The notes under the pieces: generated by a model
What the model was told of the DNA's origin: nothing
Seen by the model: the letters and a program-made list of their open reading frames with translations, nothing else
Database searches by the model: none
Shown here: one piece after another, positions 12,701 to 22,936 of the stretch
Layout of the letters: every line of letters starts with the position of its first letter
How positions within the stretch are numbered: the stretch's first letter is position 1
Position numbers and translations under genes: made by a program
Source of the DNA: Argopecten irradians
Lineage: Eukaryota > Mollusca > Bivalvia > Pectinida > Pectinidae
NCBI RefSeq assembly: GCF_041381155.1
Contig: NC_091144.1
Location: 31,738,980-31,802,979 of the forward strand
Length of the DNA stretch: 64,000 bases
Direction: 5' to 3'

Positions 12701-15700
12701 TTTGTACGCTTGGTACATAGACATATTCGTAGGATATAGAGGGGATTGTAAGACAAATATGTGACCAGGTACAAATACATATATATGTTTATGGAAATAA
12801 TATTACCGTATATTGTTTACGAATCGGTATTGTTGGACATATACAGGTCCAAGCTACCAGCGATCGTATTTCACGAATGCAATTAATTTCTAGTAAAATT
12901 CGATTTCACAGTATACGACAAATAGTACTATATTGAAACCTTCAAATGTTGCTTTTGTTGCAGGAAACAACCATGAATCATGGAAACCCTCCCTTGGCCT
13001 CTTCACCTCAAAAAAACAAAGCCACAATCTTGATAAGTCATGCTCCAAGCGTATAAGGTACGTCGTCGGTATCATATGAATGTTTGAATTATGTATGAGT
13101 GTATATATGATTTGTGAATTTATTGTATAGTTGCATTTCTTATTCAGTGGTGATTATGTCCGCTGACACTCCTCGCGTTGTATACAGCTTTCACCCCCGC
13201 TAGGGTGTAATGTTATGATTAATATTAATGATAACGGATGTTGTCATCATACATTCCTACACACTGCATTCCAAAAAGTGTTTTGTTTCCAGGACTCTGT
13301 TAAAGTGTTAGTTAGACCTGTTACCAGTTTCACGAACATTCCACACCTTAAATATGCTCTTGGACTTAAAAAAACAATTTCATAAGAAAACATTAAAACA
13401 TTCAAGTTAAACAACATTCCCCTTAATTTCTGCAATGCGTTCTGATGTGAAATTTTAGTTAAAATGTCCTTAAGTTATGAAATGTTTATGAAACTTGGTC
13501 CTGCTTAACACTTAATATGTAAAAGAAATGGGGACAATATTTTCATCTAGGCCTGTTTATGTATCTGTTTTTGGATATTGCAATGTCATACATTGAAACA
13601 GTATGCAAGAGTTCCGCTATCAAACGAGGACACAGATGTACGCATTCTACAAAACAAAAGTGTGCTCAACACAAATATGCATGTTTATAGGGAGGGTGTC
13701 CTTAAAGTATTTAACAAAATCTAGGGCGCAGAAAATGGAGAACTAAGGAAAGTCATCACTGTCCGATATTTTTTCTTATGTTGACCTATTCAGGTCTTAC
13801 TACAAAGCACAAGATGAGCTAATTGAGGCGTATGAGGAGATACAGTTGGAAATAGGCGATGATATGGATAATGCTGAAGCAGCTACGGTGCTTCGCCGTA
13901 AGGCAGAGTTCTACGCTAAGCTCAGTCTGTTTACCAATGTTGTAAGTAATCTATCCACAAGGAAGACAGCGTAACCAGACAGATTCAATTATGTTTTTAT
14001 GACACTTCGTATTTACAGCAATTTCTAAGTTAATTTTATAGATTGAAAACAAATCGGTTTTCAAAGGTGAAATTCAGGATAGATACTCATGAATTAGAAC
14101 AAAGCGAAATCCGTGTTTGCATATTACAAAGTTGTTTATCTTGTGGATATGTGTCAATTGTGACGTCTATATATCATGAAAAAACTTCACGTACGTCGTT
14201 TCCTCGTAAACATATGACGTTGCACTCATAACAACATGACGTTACAATCAATACCTATCCCCAATGGCAGATAAATCTGTATGATGCAAATACGCGAAAA
14301 AACAGATGCTTTATATACATAAATTAGCAGAATATATGTTCTCTGCTTCATCTCTGACGCCCTACATTTGAATATATATTCAAAGGCCCACTACCTTTCC
14401 GGAGCAAAATTTAAAGGTTTCTCAAAAATATTAACAATATAAGAAAATACATACCGATAGCCTAAGATGTGGTAACAACACCAAACATATATCTGCAAGA
14501 TTTTCTGCGTAATATCTGATAACTGTGGAGATTCAATACGTGGGTTTCGAGATCTCAAAACGACGTGAGTAAAGTACTATTTACCGTCGATTAGTCCCAC
14601 CTTCCGGTGATTATGACGTCGTCATTTGACATAAGTTTCGTGACGCCATAATCACCGGAAGGTGGAACTAATCGACGGTAAATTGTACTTTACCCACGTC
14701 GTTTTGGGATCTCGAAACCCCCGTATTAGCTGATTTGCCGTTTAGCGCAGTATTTAGCGCGGTATTTAGGACGACAGAGGGAAATGTAAGACGACCCGCG
14801 TTATGAAAATTAACATTTTATTTATTTCAATTAAATTGTTCAGAAGATGATGATAAGTTTAGTATTAAAACAGTAAGTAAATAACTTTTACGAATCAACA
14901 AAATTATCGATCTCGTTTTACATTCCCATTTTAAAAATTAAAAACCATTTTAGAAAGGTAGTGGGTCTCTAATAAAGAACTGAACTAATGGAAACATTCA
15001 TTTAAAATATCTGACTTTCGTCCTGTCACCAGCTTTTATTCCAAAATTGTCTAACATATAACATACGGTGTCTGAAGCAATATGGAACACCCTTTGTAAT
15101 CTGATAAAATTGATTAAGAAGTTATCCACACAAGCCAGGAAGGCAGTAGGATAACATAAATGCCTCGGTGTGCATTGCGGCAGGTTTTGTCGTAAGTACA
15201 TAATACATTTTTAGGTCACCTGAGACGACGTCTCAAATGACCTTTTCTAATCACTTTTGTTCGTCGTCGTGCGTCGTCCGTCGTCCGTCGTGCGTCGTGC
15301 GTCATGCGTCATGTGTCCGTAAACAATTTACATTATCGTCTTCTTGTCCAAAGCCGCTAAAGCAATTTTAATGAAATTTTAAGTTTACTATAGTTCATAT
15401 AGGGAAAACACATTTATGAACATTATTTGCTAATGTTTCATAGGAAATGAGTCAACCTGGGTTAGAATTATTAGTCTGGCTGACCCCCAGGAACCAGAGG
15501 GGCGGGGTCATAAGGGGTCAAAATGGTTAAAATTTCAAAAATCTTCTTCTGAATTCACAGATTTGATGGAACCATAAACTCTTCATAGATTGGAAGGTCG
15601 TAAGGCCCTCTACAAAAATTGCGAATTATATGACCCTGGGGTCTCAGGTATCCCCCTGGGGAGGGGGTTAAGTTTACTATAGTTTATATAGGGAAAACAC

Positions 15701-18700
15701 ATTTTTGAGCATTATTTTGTCATTAATGATAGGAATTAAGTCAAATGTTGTCAGAATTATTCCTATGAGATGGCCATTGAATCATATTAACAAATTTTCC
15801 ATGACTAACCAACAGGGACCTTAGGGGATGGGCCAAAGGGGTCAAATAGGCTAATACTTCAAAAATCTTCTTCTGAAATTCCCGAACTGGTAAAATCAAA
15901 TCCTCTTCATAGATTGAGAGGTCTTAAGGCCCTTTACAAAAATTGTGAATTTCATGGCCCTCGGATTATAGATTTGTCCCCTTGAGAGGGAGTCAAATTT
16001 ACTATAGTTTATGTAGGAAAAACACATTTTTGAACATAATTTGCTTAGTTTTTATAGGAAATTAGCTAATCTGGGTTAGAATTATTAGACTGAGATAGCA
16101 TTTTAACGTCATATCCATATTGGTCCTGGCCGACCCCCAGGGGCCAGAGGGCCGGGGCCAAAAGAGGTCAAATTGGCAAGATTTTCAAAAATCTTTCTTC
16201 TGAATTCACAGATTCGATGAAACCAAATAATCTTCATAGATTGAAAGGTCTTAGGGGCCCTTTACATAATGTGTGAATTTCATGGCCCTGGGATCACAAA
16301 TTTTCCCCTGGGGAGGGAGTCAGATTTACTATAGTTTATATAGGAAAAACACGATTATAAACATTATTTGCTTAATTTTAATAGGAAATAAGTCAAACTG
16401 GGTTAGAATTATTAGCCTGAAATATCATTTTAACACCATATCCATATTGGTCCTGGCTGACCCCCAGAGACCAGAGGGGTGGGACCAAAATTGTTCAAAA
16501 TCTTCTGAATTCACAGGTTTGATGGAACCAAGTAATCTTCATAGATTCAAAAGTGAAATTTATAAAATCACTGACACTGATTGACTTCCAGTTTGGTTTT
16601 GATGTTTAACATTTGCAAAGCAAATTGGAATTTTAAGCAAAAGGTTTGGTAACATAATACACTAACTATCAAAATGAAAAACAAAAAATAAAATTCTAAT
16701 ACGAAGGTTCAACTTAAAAGTTTATTCTAATTCGTAAATACTTTTTACCGATTTGAACCAACTTTGCAACGCTCTTTCTGTATCAGCACTCAGATGACCG
16801 TCAAGGCCTCTCAGGCCTCTTGTTTCTATTGCTTTGATAATAATAAATGCATCATTTAAAATGATTAACGCCTTTCGCTCGTTTTCTATCAGCTCCTGTT
16901 TGCGGCGAAGGCGGTAGCGTCAGTATTATCAGGCTCGATCTCCATCATTTCTAGTTTAGTGGACAGCAGTGTTGACTTAGCTGCAGGCATTGTAATCTGG
17001 ATAACTGCTAGAATGGTTCAACGTAGGGACCCCTACGTGTACCCCCAAGGTGAATTCCTTTTTATGTTGTAGCAAATAAAAGGTTGCATACATCCATTAC
17101 CATAAATTATAGAACTTGTAGATTACCAAGATTCTTTTCATAACGTAATGCCGTGACGATCAGGTCAGTTATGGAATTAATTTACGTCTTACAGACGTAT
17201 ATTTATGACATTTTGCTCTAACTGAACTTTTTATGAAAGCATCATCTTATGAATGTGAAATAAAAAACGTATTTGTGAAACATAAGAAAAAATATTCATA
17301 CGAAATGTACTACTTTTGCATATGTTTTAGAAGCATTTATAATTTTATTTAGGTTCCAACAATGTTTGGAATTACATTTATGTAATGGAGATAAGAAAAA
17401 AACCTTGCAAAAATTCGATAAGTACTTGGCGAACTTTGTTTCATTGAATTACTTCATTGTTTTATTCGGACAAAAGACGTATTGTTATGATGTGGCGAGA
17501 AGACATGATACAAACAAGAGGAAGTTTCCATGAACATGTATTATTTATGTTTTGTTGTTTTCCTAATCAATTCAGGCAGAACAAAACTCGAGCCTATTGC
17601 CATCATTATTCTGTCCGTGATCATGAGCTTCGCTTCTGTTCAGTTAATCCGAGAATCTGTGGAGAAAATGTTCGGTCTCCATGACTATAGCACTGTCCCT
17701 CCGACAGTGGATATAGCCACAATCGTCATAACAATCTCAGCTGTAGGTAAGTGGAACGATTGTCGTAAAACAGCAAAACAAATCGATATTATACAGTTAC
17801 GTAACTCAATTACGAAATAGATAAAATTCATAAATTATAGATAAAATTGAAGATAATTTCTTTAAAAATATACGAGAGATATACTATTACTTTCGCTTTA
17901 TTACATTGAAGTTAGTATTACAAGTAATACAATTTTTGTTTTCTGATTTTGGTATTTATAAATGTCATTAATAGTACATAATAAGGGCGCAGCCCTTCGT
18001 GCCCTTCGGTGCGAAGCACTTCTAAGATAACACATACATGAAAATAAAAGAAAAAACACAATCTTCAAAATACACTCCTACACACTGACAGCTTCAGTTT
18101 GCGGCCACCATTTTTTTATCGCACTGTAAAAAATCAGCGTGAATGCGATGATTTCAAGTCAGCTCATTAAAACGGTTCTAAGAGGTTCAAACGCTTTTCG
18201 GCGGCATGCTTCAGTGATATAGCACTATAAAAAGGGCAACAGTTGCACTATACAAGAAGACACAAAATGAACATACGCAGTCTCCCGAAACACGCACCTC
18301 GCACAACATACACGCAACACACCACATACATGGGAGACCGTCCTTACATGACCATAGCTGCTAATAGGACGTTAATTAATCAAACAAACAAACAAGCTTT
18401 TATAATCTGACGAACGTAATCTTCATCCGGCAGAAGCTCAGTGCTATTGCTCTTTATTTGCAAGCGTTTAAGTGATAGAACACCTTCCAATATAATCGGC
18501 TGACCAAACACGGAATATCAAATTCTGTTACGGAAATAAAAATTCCTTCTTTCTTTTATGTGGATTTCCTTCTAAAATGGGGGTTTAGGGACAAGGATTG
18601 TATATATGAATAAAAAATAAACAAAAAATTCGGCATTGTTATTTACATAAATTGAACATTTAACATTGCATAATTAATGTTACTGAAACATCTGGCAGCG

Positions 18701-20089
18701 CGCTTTAAGGCCTTGCCTTCAGTCATATTATTACATAAGTATGGACTAAGTAAAAATAAATTAATATGATACCGAGCTGTACGATCTTACATATAAAACA
18801 AACATCAGTTGTATCATGGGGTATATGTAATTCAATTTGAAACTAGCTGTTCCTGCTTTGTCGTAAATATTCAGTGTTTAATATTAATGTAACTGATTGT
18901 CTTCAGTAACTTTTAGCTTGTTGCTGTATCTGGATGTTTTCAGTATCAAATAACAAATATTGTTCGTTTTTGTTGCCAAGTTATCGAAATAATACTTTTA
19001 CTTGTTGTATCTGTATCAATTTTCAGTATCGAAGCTGGTATTGTTCCTACTTTGTCGCCGTATCCAAAGCCCAAGTGTCCAGGCTTTAGCACAGGATCAT
19101 CGTAATGATGTCGTCTCTAACAGCTTTGCTATAATCTTCGGCTACCTAGGTAAGGAATTATGACGTCTCTATAACACCTTTGTTACAGTTTTGGTCTATC
19201 CATATTTTCTGATTCATTATTCGCATCCTTTATAGATCCATTAATACATAGACATTAGACATGATAAATGACTTTATGGAATGTTGAATTCTTTCTGTTG
19301 TTTGTTATTACAAATATTTCCGGGACGATTTCATTTCCATTTAAGGTTCGACCCAGTTATTGAACAAGACAGGGGAATATGGCTTGGTGTACATGGATCC
19401 TATCGGGGCTATGATCATTTCGATATACATCATATTTAGCTGGTGTGTAACGGGATACAGTAAGTAAAACATTTCACAAAAACAAAACCAAAATACCTGT
19501 TAGACTCCACTTCTAATTAGCATTTAATAGTCGAGTCGGTTCCGGTTTCTCGACATAAAAATGCAAACTTAATTTAATCGAAACCCATTTTTTTTCTTCT
19601 TATGTAACACATGTCAAGAGAAATAACGTTATCATCTTATGATGCCATTGTTACAAAACTTACAAAACTAATAACTGCATATCAAAATAGAGTAAAACTG
19701 TTCTAAATTACAAACTACAACAGTTGAATAATTTTGTAACTATGAAATACACAAAAAGGTATTGACATTTTGTTTGTTTTTCAGCTCAGATAAAACACCT
19801 AACAGGTCATACAGCCAAGCCGGATTTCCTAAAGAAATTGACTTGGATTTGCGTGAATCATCATCACAAAGTACGCTTTGTCGACACTGTCAGGGCTTTT
19901 CATTTCGGAAGCAACTTTTTAGTTGAAGTGGACATTGTGCTTCCGGAAGAAATGAAACTGGTTGAAGCACATGATATCGGGGAAGCGCTCCAGAAGAAGT
20001 TAGAGCGTTTGTCGGACGTGGAGCGAGCTTTTGTTCATTTGGACTATGAGTATGAACACAAACCATCAAGTGAACACAAAACGGTTTAG
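4170..20089 (+). CDS. Mn-type cation diffusion facilitator (metal tolerance protein-like)
   Basis: Multi-exon gene. Exons of the longest form: 4170-4316, 4645-4801, 12964-13057, 13794-13941, 16893-17049, 17576-17746, 19027-19149, 19346-19459, 19785-20089 (stop). All have AG/GT borders and compatible phases; total 1416 nt, 471 residues. A cytosolic N-terminal part including [15 protein letters not shown] leads into six membrane segments (roughly residues 175-372). DSSVD at D206/D210 in TM2 and DHRND at D315/D319 in TM5 are the two DxxxD metal-site motifs typical of Mn-transporting CDFs; zinc members usually have HxxxD. The cytosolic C-terminal domain has the family's [29 protein letters not shown] and [14 protein letters not shown] blocks. 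Known for the family: proton-coupled export of Mn2+ or related divalent ions from the cytosol to organelles or outside. The animal substrate is inferred. Introns hold MITEs and large repeats. Confidence 0.93.
4820..5660. other. intronic sequence with dispersed 'TTCGCGA' type repeat
   Basis: Intron of the transporter. About 4845-5010 holds alternating GTGACTAAATTTTGC, TTTTCACG and TTTCGCAAAATTTGCG blocks similar in style to stretches near 9060-9190, 20,150-20,215 and 63,520-63,620 (AATTCGCG, GCGAAAAT). It looks like a degenerate dispersed element. Nothing coding. Confidence 0.35.
5676..6440 (+). pseudogene. LINE reverse-transcriptase ORF2 3' fragment (relic)
   Basis: The + strand encodes a diverged C-terminal part of a non-LTR retrotransposon ORF2. 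Recognisable blocks are [58 protein letters not shown] and, further on in shifted frames, [15 protein letters not shown]. Stops at about 6060 and frameshifts after it show it is dead. The reverse-transcriptase core itself is absent, so it is 5'-truncated. The truncation point carries a 19-bp inverted duplication (5680-5718). Confidence 0.8.
6650..6724. repeat. (TC)n microsatellite
   Basis: About 75 bp of almost uninterrupted TC with CCC interruptions. It creates spurious ORFs of Ser/Leu or Arg/Glu repeats on the two strands. Confidence 0.95.
6735..8036. other. intronic sequence, no feature recognised
   Basis: Part of the long transporter intron 2 (isoform 1). Short ORFs only, with no splice-bounded conserved segment. 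AT-rich. Confidence 0.4.
8037..9040. repeat. satellite-bearing element with 146-bp tandem array
   Basis: Begins at TAGGTCATCTGACC with a (GTCCGCCGTGC)-type GC-rich head and ends GTCAGATGACCGTTAAGG followed by CCTTTGGGCCTCTTGTT. Five tandem monomers have the block GAACTTCTTCTCAAG or a close variant at 8153, 8299, 8445, 8591 and 8737, an exact 146-bp period. Each monomer carries an AAGATGGC...GCCATCTTG dyad. The same head/tail design occurs at 15.2-16.8 kb, suggesting one superfamily of elements with different internal arrays. Confidence 0.85.
9437..9548 (+). CDS. alternative first exon 2 of the CDF transporter
   Basis: Starts with ATG ([14 protein letters not shown]...) and contains [13 protein letters not shown]. 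It ends in phase 1 at a GGTAAATG donor, the phase needed to join the common exon at 12,964. It would replace exons 4170-4316 and 4645-4801 and give a 407-residue protein. It closely resembles the exon at 11,702-11,804 in start, length, NPAFE motif and donor sequence, so the two look like a duplicated first exon, each needing its own promoter. Confidence 0.75.
9785..9924. repeat. 140-bp near-perfect palindrome
   Basis: ACATGGGCCTGTCAGGTGGA on the left is answered by its inverse near 9904-9924, and GAAAGATTTTGACC by GGCCAAAATCTTTC-like sequence near the centre. Probably a small fold-back MITE within the transporter intron. Confidence 0.8.
10309..10422. repeat. fold-back palindrome
   Basis: AAAAAGGACAAACAGATTT and CTTAGGGACGGTCACA are mirrored by TGTGACCGTCCCTAAG and TTGTTTGCCCTTTTT, with a loop near 10,358. 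Fold-back element with no coding. Confidence 0.8.
10512..10668. mobile_element. 'AGATAACTCTGTAA' palindromic MITE
   Basis: Ends CCGTATTTGCATGTTACAG and TAATATGCAAATACAG are inverted. Inside, AGAGTTAGCTCCCTTG and CAAGGGCAGATAACTCT are also inverted, around a centre with TTACGTCATT and TATGACGTTA. At least seven related copies occur in the window (see the finding on this family). Confidence 0.75.
11128..11250. mobile_element. partial MITE end ('AAAGACCCACTGCCTTTCC')
   Basis: AAAGACCCACTGCCTTTCC matches the terminus of the full element at 14,382-14,969 (AAAGGCCCACTACCTTTCC). The following CGTCCTAAATACTAAGCG block also resembles the interior of that element. The other end is missing. Confidence 0.55.
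11702..11804 (+). CDS. alternative first exon 3 of the CDF transporter
   Basis: Starts [12 protein letters not shown], contains [15 protein letters not shown] and ends in phase 1 at a GGTAAATGG donor. It joins in frame to 12,964 to give a 404-residue protein. NPAFE-T-LxG is shared with the exon at 9437. LL preceded by acidic residues could act as a sorting signal, but that is only inference. Confidence 0.75.
11806..12950. other. intronic sequence, no feature recognised
   Basis: Intron between alternative exon 3 and the common exon at 12,964. AT-rich, only short ORFs, no repeat recognised. Confidence 0.4.
14107..14299. mobile_element. 'AGATAACTCTGTAA' palindromic MITE, diverged copy
   Basis: GTTTGCATATTACAAAGTTG at the left and GGCAGATAAATCTGTATGATGCAAATACG at the right with GACGTC-type centre elements; same design as the 10.5-kb copy. 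The two terminal blocks are quoted in part only. Confidence 0.65.
14382..14969. mobile_element. MITE with internal 190-bp hairpin
   Basis: Outer inverted ends AAAGGCCCACTACCTTTC and GAAAGGTAGTGGGTCTCT. Nested inside, 14,537-14,724 is a hairpin whose arms share GGGTTTCGAGATCTCAAAAC, TTTACCGTCGATTAGT and CACCTTCCGGTGATTATG. It lies in the intron between 13,941 and 16,893. It is non-coding. Confidence 0.8.
15210..16830. repeat. satellite-bearing element with ~280-330-bp tandem units
   Basis: Head TAGGTCACCTGAGACGACGT followed by a GTCGTCCGTCGTGCGTC-type run. Tail CAGATGACCGTCAAGG followed by CCTCTCAGGCCTCTTGTTT. Between them about four diverged units carry TTTACTATAGTT, GGGAAAACACATTT, CAAAAATCTTCTTCTGAATT and CTTCATAGATTG. 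Same head/tail architecture as 8037-9040. It sits wholly inside a transporter intron and is spliced out. Confidence 0.8.
17980..18180. other. intronic, GC-richer patch
   Basis: Contains GGGCGCAGCCCTTCGTGCCC and CTTCGGTGCGAAG; a similar GGGCGTAGCCC phrase recurs at about 21,150. Probably a fragment of a dispersed repeat. No coding evidence. Confidence 0.3.
18197..18396 (+). mobile_element. SINE-like repeat, copy 2 (best preserved)
   Basis: Starts around GGCATGCTTCAGTGATATAG, runs through CTATACAAGAAGACACAA, CGCAGTCTCCCGAAACACG and GGAGACCGTCCTTACATGAC, and ends GGACGTTAATTAAT plus a (CAAA) tail. The oligo-repeat tail and dispersed copies in both orientations argue for a SINE. No A/B-box promoter was verified. 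Confidence 0.6.
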
Positions 20090-22936
20090 GTTTAAGGGAG
20101 GTGAGGGAGGGGGGAGTTATACTGTAAACAAACTGATTTTAGCTTTTAGCGGGCGATTAAATCTCGCGTTTTCCACAGGCGATTGGAATTCGCGAAAGTA
20201 AATAGTCGCGAAGACGTTTGAAGTACCTGTAAGAACAATATAGATTTTAAACGCATTTTGATTGAAATCGACGTTTATATTATTTTTAAAAAAATTGTAA
20301 AACAAACATTTTTATCATTTTTACATATGCATTTAAGGGTATGGCATTTTTATAATTTTACAAAATATTTTCAGTGTGCGACGGTTGCCATTTATTCTGA
20401 TTTACATGAAATATTATTTTTTTAATAATAATTTACATCAATAATGATGATTATGCATATCATTAAATGAATTAGATCATTTTCACAATGCATTTGACTG
20501 TTTAAACAGTTAGTGGTAATTTTATAGTACCTTAAACTTGATCTATACTTCCTTAATGCACCCTTACATCATAAAATTCCAAAATTTGAATTAACTTCTT
20601 TATAGTATGAAGGTCTTATAACAAAAAATGTTTTTTTGTTTTTGTTCTTGATGAATTGCAACAATGTAAACATTACATAATGTCAAATTTTCTACTAATA
20701 TTCATAATGTGTCAGAGTCTAATTTTAATTACTGAACATTCATTTTGATTTCTGCAAACTTAAATATTAGTACGTGCTTGACTTATATCAACTGTTTTAG
20801 CAAAATTGTAATTTCTTGTAAAATGTTACAGAGAATACAAGGAATTCGAAAAGATCTAAATGCAAAACTATTTTGCACTACGCATGTTAAAAACATTGTA
20901 CGTTTTTGAAAGGAAATTTACACGTGCTTTTGCTGACACGTCCCGTGTGCATCATTGATACATACATCTCCACAATTTGCTCTATTTGTGAAATTTTCTC
21001 ACTTTCTATTGAAGTTTTCGTTAAAATAGAAACCCTGTGTTAGATGTTATTGTTTACTTTTGTTGAAATACAATGTATGGATCTGTTCTTATGATATGTG
21101 TCATTTTATTGGACGCTCCAAATCCCATCATAACATGAATAATGAACGAGGGCGTAGCCCAATGTCACTTTCTATATTCTACCAGGGCGTTACGTTATAA
21201 CACCATATGGACCAAATCAAAGAGTCTTCATTTCTATATATGTAGTTCCCTTGACAAATGTTAAAAGAATTTTCCGACGATATGCTATATATTGAACGCC
21301 ACGTGACAATGTGTTAGCCAATGAGAATAGTGGCAAATCAGAGCACATCTGATATAAATGAGTATAGAATTCATCGTATACAAAGTGGGTGCGTTATATT
21401 TATGGGTTATCATACTAAGAAAGAAAATACACATGCGTCGTATAAATCGCAGTACTAATACATTGTCTAACCTTCGAATGTGGTAAATGATATCAAAGCA
21501 TATTTAATAAAATGTTTCGTTTCATTCAATGTTTTCATTTCACAAGTTTTAAAAAGGAAATGCTGTTGTCATTGATATCTAGCCGTCATATGTTCTAAAT
21601 TGCAGTTTATAATATATAATAACATATCAAGTAAATACTACCTTATCAATCGTCTGAGGTCAGTCACACAGATCATAAACAATCCTAATCATTTTTCTTT
21701 TGTGTAAAATCCTATATAATGTTTTATTTAGGCCCCCGCCCTTTTGTTTACCATCTAACGACTCATAGACTTAATGTAGTTCATTTGGTTTACTTTAACA
21801 TATATCAATCCTTTCGTCTTTCTATATCATGCTAAGCGCTAATCAGCCCCACCCCCAATTAATTTGCAATTTCCCAAATTCAAATCCGTGGTAACCAAAA
21901 ACGAATCATCAAAAGATTTGTCCATGATTCATCATGGAAAATATTTAACGAATGAAAATACCTGAAGCCATAAAAACGTATTTCAACTTTTAATAATGTA
22001 CATGTATGGATACATATCAGTGAAGGAAACTCTAAGTCTCTTGAATAGTTACTATGTTAGATATTACAAGACATATGAGTTAATTCTATAGCATAAACGA
22101 AAATGTAAGTTCATCAATTGCCCTATCGAGAAAGTTCCCTTCTTAAGATATATTCTCAGCAGAAGTTTTTTAATGGGTTTGTAAGGTAGATGTGCATCAT
22201 GGACAGTCTTGGGATCTCCCGCACGCACTTTGGTACTGTGTACATGTAGGACTGAAACACAAACAAATATCTTCCCTATTGATAATTATATATCTACATA
22301 AGATAGAAATAAAAGATTCATACTGCGTAGTATGTGTTATGGACAGGTTTATATTTCAACCAGGACATTTCACGGAAATATTCGCTAAAATGTGTGATTT
22401 ATGTCATTAAGACATTTGAATAATGAAACATGTACAATCATTCTGTCAAAATCAAATTGAATTTTGAAAATGCTGCAAAATCTGTTTCACTGAAGAGGGA
22501 CAACTTATACTAGACTATTGCAGTAATTTCCTCTCACGTAGAGTTCTTTTACATGATTCACGTATTACTTTGAAACGGTAAATTCTTTCGAATATTCGTC
22601 AATAATCACACACAGTAAACGATAAGATGTATGTAAACTGAGATAAGAAAAATCTCACCAGAAGAAAATTAATGGGTTCTTCCTACTTCATTATTAACCC
22701 ATTCTCGATATTTCAGGGGTTACCATCACTGTCGTAATATCTACCCCTAAACTATGTCAGTTATTTCAGAAGAAAAAAAGAGCCTTTAGTTTTACAATAA
22801 AATAGTCCACGGATGCATATAGCAAAAGTGATAGTAACCATTGGAATATCGAGGATGATATTGACTGAAAGCAGATTTGAGTTACCAAAATAGCAACACA
22901 TGTTTAGCATACGTCTTCAATCTGAATCCAGAGTGT
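20090..22936. other. intergenic region between convergent genes
   Basis: Lies between the transporter stop (20,089, +) and the stop of secreted-family gene 1 (22,937, -), so it should hold both 3' UTRs. An AATAAA at about 21,507 (+) is a possible polyadenylation signal. About 20,150-20,215 has a CGCGAAAG/CGATT-type repeat fragment. No coding region recognised. Confidence 0.45.
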
